Below, one piece after another: positions 1-14,533 of a stretch of DNA of 64,000 nucleotides (positions within the stretch are counted from its first letter, which is position 1; every line of letters starts with the position of its first letter). Below the pieces are notes generated by a model, which saw only the letters and a list, made by a program, of their open reading frames with translations, was not told the DNA's origin and searched no databases. The translations under genes were made by a program, and so were the position numbers. Source of the stretch: Rhabditoides inermis (taxonomy: Eukaryota; Nematoda; Chromadorea; Rhabditida; Rhabditidae); the NCBI GenBank assembly GCA_963966185.1, contig CAWZYM010000242.1, positions 290,001-354,000 of the forward strand. The letters run 5' to 3'.

Positions 1-1192
1 GGCAGGAGGGGAGGCTGGCATGCGCCTCGGGCGACGGATGCGTGTATGCGCACTCGCGCACCGAACAGCAGTTCCATCCGGACGTGTACAAGAGCACCAA
101 GTGCAACGACATCCTCGAGGTGAGCGGCAGCGCCTGCTATGTGATGTATAACTGATAACATGCAGCGCGGCTACTGCCCCCGCTCCATCTTCTGCGCGTT
201 CGCCCACAGCGAGGAGGATATGAAGGCGGAACGCAATCTGATCACTAAGCAGAAGGAGAAGGAGAAGGAGGACAGTGATGATGAGGGGAATGCAACTGAT
301 GCCGAGAAAAAGACGACCAACAAGAAGAGAAAGGGCAAGAGGAACGGCAAGTCCAAGGTGAGTGAGCCTTGTTAGGTTGGTGGATTGAGTGATTTGAGAA
401 CTCGTCCCCCGTTGGCAGTGTGCTGGAGGAGTGTGCGATTCCGTCGCTGGAGGCGCTCACCCTCTCGCTCTCCCCCGTGCACTCCGACGATGATGTGTTC
501 GGATTCAGTCCTCCATCCGGTCCTCGCGCATTGTCCCGTATGTTTTTACACATGTTTTTTTCTCTCTCACTCAGCCATTTGTAATTATTTCACCAGACTC
601 GCTGTCGCGTTCGCCGCCAGGTCTGTCGCAGCGTCTTCTCCCTGAGAGAGTGGCCAGGGGACGCGCCATCAGCTGCGGAGGAGACACATGTCAGTCCAAA
701 AATGTCTTGATCTGAAATAAGCTTCTCGTTCAGTGTCGATGTTGACTCGTGATGCTGACTGTGAAGAGGACGTGGCGCGCCTTCGCAGCGAGCTGATTGT
801 GTGGGAGGACGCATTCAACAAGGCGAGTCTGATTGACTAATTGATTGATCGCTTGGTGTTGGTAATGGTGCTCATGTAGATGAGGAGGGAGCGCGACGAG
901 TGGATGGGGCGCGCGCAGAGGGCGGAGCGTGAGAGGGACGAGGTGGGTGCAGCACTGTCTCCATCCCCCATCCCTCCATCCAGCTGTTGCTGCGTGGCGG
1001 TCCGGCGGCGGCTGGCTCTGCCGAGTTCGGATCTCTGATGCAGGCCCTGGCGGAGGTCGGCAGCCCTCCCGATCAGCACCACTGGGAGGTGAGAGCGCGC
1101 GAATCGACCGCTCATCTGTGTTTCAGTTCCCCCGCGCGAGGGAGCGTTCGTCTACCTGGTCCGACGGTGTCGGTCGATACAACCCGCACTAG
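1..1192 (+). CDS. unk: Unkempt-family CCCH zinc-finger protein, 3' part (5' end outside window)
   Basis: The first exon ends at 119 and contains CVYAHSRTEQQFHPD followed by YKSTKCND. The second exon (166-357) continues RGYCPRSIFCAFAHSEED. This TRTEQQFHP...YKSTKCND...GYCPR..FCAFAH string is diagnostic of Unkempt, an RNA-binding translational regulator with tandem CCCH fingers. A Lys/Glu-rich stretch follows (about 218-357), then a Ser/Pro-rich exon starting at 399, an exon from about 597, charged coiled-coil-like exons (about 735-822 and 880-942) and a last exon ending FPRARERSSTWSDG...YNPH with a stop at 1190-1192. Exons join in phase when the third starts after TTTGAG at 398. I see no C-terminal RING, which vertebrate Unkempt proteins have. 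The family call is from the zinc-finger signature; the later exon limits are inference. Confidence 0.85.
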
Positions 1193-1728
1193 AGCCTGCA
1201 CAACTAGAGTCTCACGATATTACGTATTATCATTTGTGCATATATTTTACTCGTTTATTAGATTGTTTACTTATAGGAAATGGATAGATGAATTTGCTCA
1301 GCTCCTAGGATAGGATATATTGACATACAATGTACAGTCTCAACCTGGTGTTCAATTTCCTATTCAATTTTTGTCTTCATCTGAGTTAGTTTGATGTATG
1401 TCTTCAAGTTGAACAAATATATAGAATAAATATGGCGTGTTTATGTCTCTACTCTATATCGAGTAAAAATAGATATTTCGCTCAGTCAAATGGCTTCGAA
1501 AATGCAAAGAATGGGAGAGAGAAACTCATCAGTGGATCATAAATACGTTTTATCAAATCTCAACGCAACAAAACAAATAACAAAAATACAATAAACATCG
1601 AACGGAAACCAGCTGGGAGCTGGAGCGGATACAACAATAAAATCAACAAAACAAAATGTTAGATAAATGGGGGTTATGCGTAAAATGGAGTACATTTGTA
1701 GACGTGATTGAGGGGTAGTATGTAGTAT
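1193..1728. other. intergenic region between convergent genes
   Basis: AT-rich and without a supported reading frame. AATAAA-like hexamers near 1424 and around 1640 fit 3' ends of the two converging genes. Nothing else seen. Confidence 0.5.
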
Positions 1729-4700
1729 CTACTCCTGTGCGTACTTTGCAGCCTTGAGGTGGAGTTCGTGAAGGGCAGACTCGATCATGGATCGATATCC
1801 GGGATCGGCGACACGGTCAGGAGAGAAGAGAGGCTGCATGCACATCAACACGTGACGACGCCACACATCCGCACTCTCGCGCGCCATCGCCTGCAATTAA
1901 CAACACATACATCCATGGCTACTCGTGTATCTTCCCCTACCTCCAACTTGTTGTTCTTGTCCCTGTCTCTTCCACTCATCTCGGCCATCTTCTCGACATC
2001 GTCCTTCATCGGGGGCGACGGCTGAGCCTGTAATCCAGCATAATCGTTTGAATGTCATATCGATGTCATATTCGATGTCATATTCATTCACCTCTCCTTC
2101 TCCAATGGAGACGGGCAGGGGCGACTTGGCTCGAGTGCGAGCTGCACTGGCGAGTCCGCCGTGGCCGTCCCGGTTGCGCAGCGCGTGGCGCGCCTCCACC
2201 CCATCCATGTCCATCACTTCGTGGCAGCGCAGCGACTCGCGCACACTCTGGATCGAACCTGGAGCCACCGCCTGCAAACCCCTCCGACATTGCGGCATCA
2301 ATGAGACACTCACCTTTGCCATACCACGCGGGTGCGATCCACACGTGTGAGTGTCGCAGTAGTAGGCAGCTAGCGGACAGCGATCACTTAAAGGGAAAAA
2401 CACCATAACCAAAATCACAATAATACACCCACTTCTTTCCGCGTTTTACGTGGATGAATGCGGTGCAGTTGGCAATGTCGTCAGTGTGGAAGTCGTCGTC
2501 TCCCTCCTCCGATTCCGCATCCACTTCCTCATAGCTCTCCACTCTCTCATATACCTCACCCTCCACATCCACAACATCACTGTCCACCTCTTTTTTGACC
2601 ACCTGCATTTCCAGCGGAAGACGCACTGCAACAATCAAATCATCAATGAATACAATAATCACCAACTACTACAACAAACCGAGTCCGAGCTCGTCGAGAT
2701 CTATGGTATTGAGTGCCTGCCGGGTCTCCGAGGATGCGTCGGGCGATTGTTCCACATCCTTCTCGTTCGCGTTGTCCGTCGCTTGGCGACGCGGAGAGCT
2801 CGCATCATTCTGAACAAGTTTTGTTGAACATCACTTTCTACTCACCTCGACATCGACCACCTCCTCTTGCTGCTCGGCCGCCGTGCCGGCTCTTTTCTCG
2901 TTGGATAGCCAGGCGACCTTGCCGAGGTTGCCGCGGCAGAACAACAGCTCGCCATCGCCATGCCGCACGAGGTCGTGATCTGCAACCACACACATACACT
3001 AGTGATAAGGATTAATCAAAATTCGACTTGATTTCTGATTTTGATTAATCAAAAACCATGAACTGTTCTGATTAATCAATTTTGATTAATCGAACAGGAA
3101 CAGGTGATTACTTGATTTCGATTAATAAAATTTGTTCCAATCAGAATCAACTGCACAATCAGATCATAACTTTTGCCGGATACTGAATATTATTTTGACA
3201 ATAACAATTGTTAGACCATTTTTAAATAGAAAAATGGCGAAAAATTGAGAAATGTCATATTTTACAACGTTTTCTCACAAAAAGGATGATAAATTTATCC
3301 TTTTTATGATTAATCTGATTTCTGATAAATGAAAATCAAGCAAATCGGTGATTAATCGACTTTGATTAATCAATTAATCATCAACGGACTGATTTCGTGA
3401 TTTTGACTTTGATTAATCGATTAATCATGATTAATCAAGGCAAAATCGATTAATCTGATTAATCTTGCCCATCACTAACATACAGCTATCACAGCAAAGC
3501 AACTCACCGATGCTCGCTTTCATCGCAATCCACTCGTCAAGCTCCTTGACATTGGTGAATCGCTGGACGCGGATCGTGCACGTCGTCTTGTGGATGTTCT
3601 GCAAGGACTTATCAGTCTTTCTGTTCGATGCATCCTCGCACTCACGCCGATATGTTTGCAGAGAGCAGTGAGGCTGACTGCGTGAAGGTTGCACAGTGGA
3701 CAGTGCACTTTGAGAGGACGAGCAGACCTTGACACAACACGTACCGATATTACATATCGATAACCCACTCACCCCTGGAAGCCCCTCTTGAGGACCTGCA
3801 TGTTAGAAGAATTGGATAGATGCAGTGGCACAGCGGGCGTGAACTCGCTCGAGAACACTTCCTGAAACAAAACATCCTTCATCACCTAAATTCTAAATTC
3901 ACGTTTCAACGTCCACACCACCGCTCTCGCTCTCCGTCCATGACACAATTAATTCGCAAAATTAGCATTATTACTCATTTGTTAGTCGACAGACGAAAGG
4001 TTCTGGAAGGGGCGGGTGGGGGAGGCATAAAAGAGTGCCCCTGGCGTCCTTTCAGCACTGTGTCCTCCCGTTGTGTCGAGATGGCTGGAAACTGTGACGG
4101 TGCCCTCGTTGTCGACCCGGCTGTGTGCCCCATCTCCGCTGCTGGAGGAGTCTCCAAGCACAAGCTCGTCAACTACACCGACTCCATTCTCGTCTTCAAG
4201 GTATCCTTCATCACAAGAGCCGTGGACGTTTTTTTTGGAGGTGCGCTCGTCGAACAACTCCAACTACTCTGTCAGCATGACCAACGGCATCATCAAAGTC
4301 GGCGAGAAGCTCGACTTCACCATCACCCGCATCGTGAGTCCTCCCACCAACAACGTTGCTGCTGTAACGGTGTCTCATCCAGGCGGGCAAGCCGCGTGCA
4401 GACTTCATCCGTTTCCAATTCGTTCTGGTGCCGCACGCGGATGGAGAGCCCACGGACCCTCTCAAGTACTTCCCCAACTCTGTGCCGACGGGAGATGCCA
4501 AGGGAGAAACCATCGTCAAGCTCTCCGCCGCCGAGTAAACTGCACTACACATACCGCGATGTTTCCTACCACACTTCTAATCATTATTCCAACGATAAAG
4601 ATCAACGAGAACAAATTAACAAAGTGTTCGAAGTCGCTGACCTGGGGCTCTCGGTTGTGTTTGTGGATGAGATGTCGGTAGTAGTCCGGAAGCCTCTTGT

Positions 4701-5222
4701 ACATTCGACGGCATCCTTGCGCATCGCAAGCGAACAGCCGACGCAAACCCGCTGAAATCACATTGTAGACATCGTAGCATAAAATATATCAACTAACCGT
4801 CGCCAACGACGAATCTCTTGTTGGGCGTGTGGTCAGGTTCGTTACCCGATTCCGGCCGCGACATAGTTACCAACGAGCGAACTGCCTCCTAAACGTGCAA
4901 TGATGAAAACGTTGACGATAGAAATAAGAAAAGTAGACACGTAGAAAAAAAATAGTACATACGTTCTGCTTGATACGAAAGTTGTGTTTGAGACGTGCCA
5001 TCTCGCGCAGCTTCCTCTTCAGTTGCAACTCCGATTTCCCCGATGTGTTCTTATAAATCTAAAGGATTCATATGACTGAGACATATATTTCAGTTTACGA
5101 ACTCCATGTGACACAGTGGATATCGGCGTGATACGCTTCACGTAGGAAGAGAGTGGGTTGAGGTCGCAGTTGAGAGCATGGCATGATGATTGATCACTAG
5201 GTGATCCCGGAGGAGACAACAT
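1729..5222 (-). CDS. C2H2 zinc-finger protein of unknown role, multi-exon
   Basis: Read on the minus strand, the first exon starts MLSPPGSPSDQSS at 5222. Next come a basic exon (KLREMARLKHNFRIKQN), an exon with a C2H2 finger (FACDAQGCRRMYKRLPDYYR then HLIHKH, about 4610-4750), a large intron, then a second finger-like exon CPLCNLHAVSLTALCKH (about 3660-3720), an acidic Asp/Glu-rich segment (about 2470-2620) and a C-terminal exon ending HLKAAKYAQE at 1729-1731. Exons lie in the same order and on one strand with GT-AG borders, so I treat them as one gene, but one or more joins could be wrong. Function is not recognised; two Cys2His2 motifs suggest nucleic-acid binding. Its largest intron holds an MSP-domain gene on the other strand, and another intron holds a MITE. 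Confidence 0.6.
3000..3477. mobile_element. hAT-like non-autonomous element (MITE), 478 bp
   Basis: The right end read outward-in on the minus strand is TAGTGATGGGCAAGATTAAT; the left end is TAGTGATAAGGATTAATC, an imperfect terminal inverted repeat. The element is flanked by ACATACAC (2992-2999) and ACATACAG (3478-3485), an 8-bp target-site duplication with one mismatch. An 8-bp duplication and a TAGTGATGGGCAA-like terminus are typical of hAT elements. The interior is AT-rich with many copies of the self-complementary motif TTGATTAATCAA and no ORF. It sits in an intron of the C2H2 gene. Confidence 0.8.
4081..4538 (+). CDS. small MSP-domain protein (sperm-specific SSP-like)
   Basis: Three exons (4081-4200, 4241-4333, 4383-4538) join in phase to give about 122 residues that form almost only an MSP fold: LVNYTDSILVFKVRSSNN, then YSVSMTNGIIKVGEKLDFTI, then FIRFQFVLVP and a C-terminal GETIVKLSAAE. 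This matches the nematode SSP/MSP-domain family of about 110 residues, cytosolic proteins of amoeboid sperm. A TATA-like ATAAAAG lies at 4027-4033, 48 bp before the ATG, behind a G-rich stretch. The gene lies wholly inside an intron of the minus-strand C2H2 gene. Sperm expression is inferred from the family. Confidence 0.88.
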
Positions 5223-5804
5223 TCCTGAATTGTGGTGAATGTAGTATTATTATGTACATAGTAATATAAAAACCAAAGTGTAAAAATGCGAAAGAAAATA
5301 ATTTGAAAAATCGCGCAGGGCGAAAACGTCGTGATAAATACCGTAATGAGTGTATACACCAACCACGCTTTTGTCAAAGTCAAAGAGACTTTGACTTTGT
5401 CAAATTTATCAGTCTGTTTTATTTGAATTCTTTTTCAGTTGCCGACTAGCAGAGAAGAGAATCTTTGCTCCGCTAGTACTAGTACACCACAAAACATTTT
5501 GCGCGCAGTTCCCTTCAACTGACCCAAAAAATACGCAAAATTTTCCGCTTTCTCGTGTTTGGGAAACTTATTTGGGAAACACATAACAAGATATTCACAT
5601 ATTACTCTTTACCAAACTGTTTATTCTAAACTGCATGAAAAGAACACGAAAAATTAAGCCGAATGTCTTTCTAGTAAGGAAAATGAGAAGAGCGATGTCA
5701 GTGATGGTTGTTCAATACACAAGGGCCTATAAGATGAATTCGTGATCGATCTAGGGATTGTAAGAAGTTGATTCAACTGTGATAAGAGGAGAGGTGTGTT
5801 CTGT
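5223..5804. other. intergenic region
   Basis: AT-rich sequence between two minus-strand genes. It holds a short inverted repeat of the motif CAAAGTC (GTCAAAGTCAAAGAGACTTTGACTTTG, 5374-5400 in parts) and no convincing gene. Confidence 0.45.
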
Positions 5805-7816
<2,012 letters not shown>

Positions 7817-8100
7817 CCTGCGCCGACCAGAGAAGAACGAGTGACCGCCTCACTTCTCAACCATCCATTCTTCTAGCCAACTCTCATTTTTGAAAAACTT
7901 CAAAACCAAATGCACGGAACGCCTCAAAGTACATCATTTATTTACAAACTGCGAGGTAAGAACATATATGCGTCTCTCACACAAGAAGAGAAGTTGAAGT
8001 GACCGGTAGGACGAGAACTGACCACGGGGAGCTAACAGGGACAGGGATTAGGCAATGTGAATATTCTAATGGCAATGCACAAATTATAGTTTTCAATGAT

Positions 8101-9340
8101 TCAGGTGGAATCGCTCATCATCTTGACGAACTCCTCGTAGTCGATGCTGCCGTTTCCTGCAATCAATCGATAATCAATCAATCAATAGTCCCTCAGTGCT
8201 TACCGTCGCAATCGATTTCGTGCATCATATCGTCCACTTCCTCCTCACTGAACTGCATTCCCATGTGTACCTGAAAGTGTTATAAAATATTTCATTCTCA
8301 AATTCTTTATTTCAAAAAAATCGTAGTTCATGAAACGATGTCCTGCAGTTTTTTAAGAGGAACAAACACTTGGTGTGAATCTTGAATGAAATAAGCCGGT
8401 CGCCTGCTCTCTTTCAATTATTCATTTCGAAGCGTTGACAACCCCCCATATACAGCGTCCAAGAAACTGAGGAGATTAGTCGCCTGCCGACAACAACACA
8501 TGTTTTTACACTGAATTCATACGATTCTCTCGTATTACGTCGCTGTTCTAATTCCGGAATACTCTCGGTTTCCTCAATGCACATTTCCTCGCTGTTTACT
8601 CGCGCTTTTTTCAGCTGGCATCAAACTCACTCAAAACACGTAATACGTATATAGAGTGAAAGAAATAGTGAGTGAGAGAGAGGAGACATAGATAATCATA
8701 ACGGTGAGCCCACCATGAAGTGCTTGAATTCATTGGCGGTAATCACCCCGTTTCCATCCTTGTCGAATACCCTGCAATGCCACCCTGCCATCATTCCTCT
8801 GTCCATCCCACACTCACCGGAACGCCTCCCGAATCATCTCACTGTCCGTCTCCTTCATGATTCTCTTCATCATCACACAGAACTCCGGGAACTCCACCTG
8901 TGAACAGACATTGTCAGAGAGTGGGGAGAGAGAGAGAGAGGAGAGAGGGAGAGAGGGAGAGGAGAGAGAGAGAGGTGTACGTCTTTCTCCCACCTGTCCG
9001 TTTCCGTCAATGTCGACGTCGTTGATGATCTCCAGAATTTGCTGGAAAACACGCGTCGTTCATAGTTTTCTCACGAATCCCTTCCTTCTGCCCTTTCGAA
9101 TCAGTCGAGCTCACTTCACACACACTCAATATCCGAAATCGCATGACACGAATGTTGTAGGCTTCTCGCTCTTTGCTCTCTTTCTTCTCTTCCATTCTTT
9201 TTGAAAAGCCCTATCATCCGCCCTCACAGTCCCATATTGTATATACAGATATATGAAATTATGAAGGCTACGCACATGCTGACAATCCCAAGGAAACTAG
9301 GATAATCTCACTTATTTGCATGCCGTCCTGCACATTTGAT

Positions 9341-9382
<42 letters not shown>

Positions 9383-11531
9383 TCTATTACACTACCATCA
9401 CTGCATTCATTACCGTACTTTTCAATGATCGGTTTGATCAAAATGTTTCGTTTTCTTCCAGCTTATTTGCTTATTATGGAAGACACATGACACATCCCAT
9501 GAACAGATGATTTGCGTTCCTCTCAACATGATTGACGCAAATCCAATCTAGGATGCTTAGAAGTCGCTCAATGTAACGCTTACGCTCAGTAAAGTATAGC
9601 AATAAGTAATGATAGTTTTCTGTCATTTCCTGTTACATATAAAACTGCTAACAAAACGCGTGATAAAAGCGCGCACTCAGACATAATCGCACTCGAAAAA
9701 GGTAGGATTGGAATTCTGCGTAAAAAGCTCCTCTTTTTATCTGTGTCCGTTCTTTCTCTCAATCAAAGGCAATTCAAGCAAGGCTAATTCCTTGATATTT
9801 CTCACTTCTCAGTAACTCTATCGAACTCATGGTAGCACAGTATGAGTACTCACATCGCACGTTCTCTCGTTTGGATGACGGAAGAGGCAGTCTACGCACG
9901 CGCGAGAGGCAATCGCTCACGATCAGTGAAGACATGAGTGACACTACGCTCGGGTCGTGGTTCTGCGTATAGCGTATATGTATGTCCGCTGCTTCTCTAT
10001 GAATAACTTTTCTCCTACGCACCTGGGCTACTAATAGCTCATCCGAGTGTTCAAATCAAGGCAAAACATTTTCTCGCTCGTTTCCTCTCGCAGTGAGTAC
10101 ACTCGATTAAAGTGACAATTATTGATCCGCAATCGGAAAAATTTTGAATTTTGAATTGGCGCGCTTTACAAATTCTGGCTATAACTATTGAACTCGAGAT
10201 GCGTATCACATAGGGATATGTTTATCGGCTTCTACGACTTCAGTTTATGCTAGAAACTGAATTTCATATCAAAATTTTATTTCGAAATTCCCGTCATTCA
10301 AGACGTTTTAGACACTCAGCTGTGATGTAACCTCACTTTTTATCCATAAAGCATTTAAAATCAACTATTTTTTGGGGCAAAAAATAGTTTAAAATCATGA
10401 AAAAAGTTCTAGTTTTCAGGTTTAGTAGATGTTATTTGATGTTTCCATTAACTTTCCATCAGTAAAATATCATTTTTAAGTGAAATTGTCACTTTAACAT
10501 GCAACAGTCAGGTGGGAATCGTAGCATTTTGGTCTGCTGATTCCTTCAAACGCTTCCTCTTATTCACCACTTCCTCAATTCACCTCCCTCCTCCCCCTTC
10601 TCTTTCTCCTTCCTTCTCTCTCCCTCTCCCTCTCTCTCCCTCTCTCTCCCTCCCTCTCCCTCTCACCTGTTCCGTTGGGTTCTGTCCGAGTGCCCTCATG
10701 GCCACTCCCAGTTCTTTTGTCGAAATCGTTCCGTTTCCATCCTTTAATTAAAACACAATATTGAGTGAACACTTGTACAAATAGTGTTCACTTTGTCGAA
10801 CAACACAAACGCCTCTCGGAACTCTTCGATCTCTGTCCGCGTGAGATGCTTGATCACCTAAATATAGAAATGTATACTAATTAGTAGCATACCCATACCT
10901 CCTCGGACTCCTTGAGAATGGTGGTGAGTGTGCGTCCGTGAGACATGGCCGAAACCATCCTCTGAAGAGACAGAAATGTGAATGGCAAGGGAAATGAGTA
11001 TGGGGAATGTGGGGTGATCTCGATAGTGACGCTTTCTTTCGGCCGCGCTCTTCATTTCTTGCACTGCATGATGTGATAGTGCCGTCTGGCTCTCTCCCGA
11101 TCACACGCTCTCTCGCCCCCTCTCGCCCATCCTCTCCACTCGATGGCTCGCTCTCGAGGCGACTTTCGAAATTGAGCTCATTGAGCCGAGTACAAGAGAG
11201 GAAACGATCCGGCGCTGCTCATTGGCCAAGTTAGCGAGGCAAAGATGTTGCGCGCAAACAACGACACAAGGACAAGTGTTCACACGGAGACAGGCAACGC
11301 GGAAGGACGCAAACAGTACGCGAGTGAACAACACTGTCGCCACTTTCCACCCAGATAGCACACTCGAATGGCAAAGAGCGCCGCTTCTCGCGAGTCTCCT
11401 CTCGGCTGGACTGGCCGTCCGCCCTATCGGGTGGCGGAAACGCGCCCAACACACGCCCGTGTTTGCCGCGCGGCTTTCCAAGACAACGCCCACGCACGCA
11501 CCTTGGAGATGGGAACACGGATCTTCCTCAT
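8101..11531 (-). CDS. cal-1: calmodulin-like protein with four EF hands (cal-1 type)
   Basis: Minus-strand exons read [10 protein letters not shown] (11502-11531), [20 protein letters not shown] (ending about 10900), [113 protein letters not shown] and [17 protein letters not shown], stop at 8101-8103. All four 12-residue calcium loops keep Asp/Asn at 1, 3 and 5, Gly at 6 and Glu at 12. The N-terminal extension and text match C. elegans CAL-1/CAL-2 better than canonical calmodulin. The first exon is chosen because it joins in phase and has a good donor; an internal Met at 10944-10946 is the alternative start. A 1.6 kb intron (about 9045-10675) carries CT repeats and nothing else seen. Confidence 0.88.
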
Positions 11532-12043
11532 TGTGTGGGGTGCGAATGGCTCGATATCCAACCACTCTATCACATTCAGAACCAACCTGTCAGTCGCTCT
11601 GACACCCACGAACCAGAAAAAGGCGATGGTTGAATTCGTCACTCCTCACCATTCGCTTGTCACTACGACGGATCATGGCGGAATGTGAAAGGCAGGAGGG
11701 GAATACTGACTCCCCAAACACACCGCGCAAACCATATACCACCCGCAGCGTGGGAACATTGCATACAATAAAACTACTTGAGGTCGATTCACACACCAAG
11801 TGGTGCAAGCAATGGAAGAGCGGCGCGGGGAGACGAGGAGGGATGGGCGATGTTGACTCACTCACTCGCTCGCCCTCTCATGTTGTGCAGACGAGTAGTT
11901 GTGTATCTCTTAGAACAACTAACACACAACTATTTGTACAAGCATTCACTCAATAGAACAGAAGATCGAAAAACAGATCCACTCTTTAAACAAACAGAGA
12001 GATCTCCGCGCAGCTGGTAGAGGGGGAAAGAGATAGAGAGAAA
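11532..12043. other. upstream region of the calmodulin-like gene
   Basis: GC-richer than its surroundings, with open frames on both strands but no protein I can support. Probably promoter/5' UTR of the minus-strand gene plus spacer before the adjacent transposon. Confidence 0.35.
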
Positions 12044-13096
12044 TACTCTGGTAATTTATGACGCAGTGTTAACGCAAATTTTGAACAACGCATCATTTAC
12101 GCAATTTGGACGCACCCCATTTTGCGTTGGATTGCGAGAAAGTGCGTTAGGGATGCGAGAGATTGTGTCAACGCAAATTTAAACAACGCATCGTTGACGC
12201 AAATCTCACGCAATCCATTTTGCGTTGAAGTGCGAGAAAGTGCGTTAGGAATGCGAGTGATTGCGTCAACAGAGATAGATTTATAATTCAAACGACGCAT
12301 TTTGTCGCATTTCAAACAGTGATCAGTTATCAAATGAGATGTGTTGATTGTCTCGCAATTGTATATTGCAAGGAGTGTAATAATAATGAAATGACCAGGA
12401 TGTCTCACGTCCTATTGTAACGAAATGGACCAATTTTGTAACTAAATTCCCATTGAAAACCCGTGCCAAGTTTGTACTTTATCACGAAGTGAATTCCGAT
12501 TGCCTGATTTCATTATGATATTCCTAGATCACATTCATATCAATTGGAGTTTATTTTTGGAGTTTATTTTTGTTTAAATTCATTCAGCATATCAATATTG
12601 TCAACCTCATGCTATTATTCCGTACAGCTCTCCTTTTGAGTGACCTGGTCTGACAGTCAGCTTGACGCTAAAAGGTTGGCGGACTGCCTGCCTATGCCTG
12701 TTGAAGATGAAAAAAAATATACTAACGTATCACACCACCTTGTTGCACTTGTTGATTATTGTTTTCAAATTGTTTTTTTAGCGTCTTTTCGTCCAGCAAC
12801 ATTGTTTCGAACGTAAACTCCAACCCACAAATGTTTGTTTAATTCATTTTTCTGACAAAAATGCACGAATCTCTGCAGAACACGACGTTGCGAAAAAAAA
12901 ACTCTATACGCACAACTTCTTACGGTTACCGTCTGTTCGTCGACACAGCGTAGCAGAAAACTCTCAGCTGAGTTTCGAAATTGCATTCCCATCATATCCG
13001 CGCACTGTTTTGTTGTGTTTACTTGGTTCGTTTGTGTTGATTTTCGTTGGCATGTAAATTACTTTGAATCGCATTGTTCAGCAAACACATTGCAGC

Positions 13097-13962
13097 ATGC
13101 CGTACGCGAATCAACCGATAGTAACCATTTTGAATAATACAGCGATGAGGTAAGTAACAATTTGTTTGCTTTTTGTATTGCTTATTTCATTTTGAAAACG
13201 TATAACATGTTACGGTTTTTGTTTGTAAATGAGGTAATTCAGCGGTTCCGGTTCTGTCTCGAGGACACGTCGCCCATTCGCTGCGCCGCGTTCCAATCAC
13301 AGAAGTACGTCTCTTTATGTATATTTAGGAAGTTTCGTATAGTATTATCGTTATGAAATGAATGTTTGTATCGGGAATGCGCTCAGGTGCCGACGATGTC
13401 GGGCGTCCTGGAGAGCAGCAACCCCGAGGTGATGCCGGCCGCCGGCGTCCACCTGCAGCGACGCGCCGGACCCGTCGGGCACATGAGCGACGACTACTCG
13501 CAGGTGTGCACACTGCAGACGGACATTGTTGTGTTCTGCGTCTCTTCTGATGAACCTCACACTGTCTCACTCGTCTTTTCTTATGAAGTCTTTCGCATTT
13601 TCCGACCTGATTCGCCCGCAAAATGTCATTGTACGAGATGTATTGAGTGTGAGACGTATTGTAATCATTCAGGCGGACGACAATCTGATCGTGAAGCTTC
13701 GCACACGAAGAAGGCTTTCGCAAGGAGCGCGCCAAGTGAAATCCTCCAGGGATTCGAGTACGACCCCGACAACGCGCTCCGTCACACGGTCAGTCTTCAT
13801 TCAACAACTTGAATGTTTCTTACATTTAGGTACTTTTTCGGACTAACTTGTTGGTTCTAGGGGTACGAGAAACTGTACGAGTGGCCTCGCAGCGAGTTCT
13901 CAGAGATAGACGATGACGAGCATCAAGCGCCTTTCGACCCCACCGGCAAGCCCAACAAGTAA
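13097..13962 (+). pseudogene. rpb-3: fragmented RNA polymerase II subunit RPB3 copy
   Basis: Starts MPYANQPIVTILNNTA, the conserved RPB3 N terminus. It then shows FCLEDTSP, SLRRVPITEV in another frame, SSNPEVMP, DDNLIVKLR, a GFRKERAK segment followed by a TGA where the family has Trp, then FEYDPDNALRHT in yet another frame, and [20 protein letters not shown] near the end with a stop at 13960-13962. RPB3 is the about 30-kDa alpha-like assembly subunit of RNA polymerase II. The middle of the protein (the DEFIAHRLGL region and the Cys-rich loop) is missing and there are several frameshifts, so this copy cannot make the protein. It lies inside the 12046-14923 element. Confidence 0.82.
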
Positions 13963-14090
13963 CGGATCACCGTCTGCCGACTCGAGTCGAGTCGAGTCGT
14001 CTCGAGGTATTTTATTCATTCTTGTGTAGACCGTCACTCATTGCCATCGGCCCGTTCCGCGAATCTATGTGTTTTATGGTTATGTGTTAA

Positions 14091-14533
14091 GTGCTGGCGG
14101 AGTTCGAGCGTCGTCGCTGCGGGCGCGGTATGATGCTGCCGACGGACGACCACCAGGTGAAGATGAAGCTGCGCTGGCGACCAACCCTCTCTCAACCAAC
14201 CCATCTGCCTCTTCGGAGAGGACCTCATGACTTCGTAGTGGTAATATTATAGGCTGTAAATATCTCGGATCCTGATGAATCCCTGTAATGTTTAGGCGCG
14301 AGCGTGTGCGCGCGATGCTGTCGACAATGAGCGAAGGTAGCACAGATGCTTGCCGGCCGATGAAGGAGGAAGAGAAGAAGACTGGTGAGTGGAGAGGGGG
14401 GGAGAGATAAACGAGAGGATTGAGTGTATTGCTAAGAGTGTGATGTGATGTGATGAGTGTTGCAGACCAGCAGGAGCGCGACTCGACGACGTCGTACCAT
14501 CGCAAGAATAGAATCAAGCAGAAGTGTGCGTAA
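14091..14533 (+). pseudogene. prp-4: fragment of U4/U6 snRNP splicing factor PRP4
   Basis: Reads VLAEFERRRCGRGMMLPTDD then HQVKMKLR and, after a frame change, PICLFGEDLMTS. It continues RERVRAMLSTMSEGSTDA and, after an intron, DQQERDSTTSYHR. This is the order of the PRP4 (PRPF4) SFM region: FERRKR..PTDD..VK.KLR.LGEPI.LFGE, RRERLR, then TTWYHEG. The WD40 repeats that make up most of PRP4 are absent. The frame break and truncation mark it as a pseudogene fragment. It follows the RPB3 fragment in the same element and orientation. Confidence 0.75.

Noticed and set aside
11222..11602. 126-codon plus-strand ORF and overlapping minus-strand ORFs upstream of the calmodulin-like gene
   Set aside because: GC-rich composition opens several frames on both strands, and none shows family resemblance. 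Only the short exon [10 protein letters not shown] fits a splice model.
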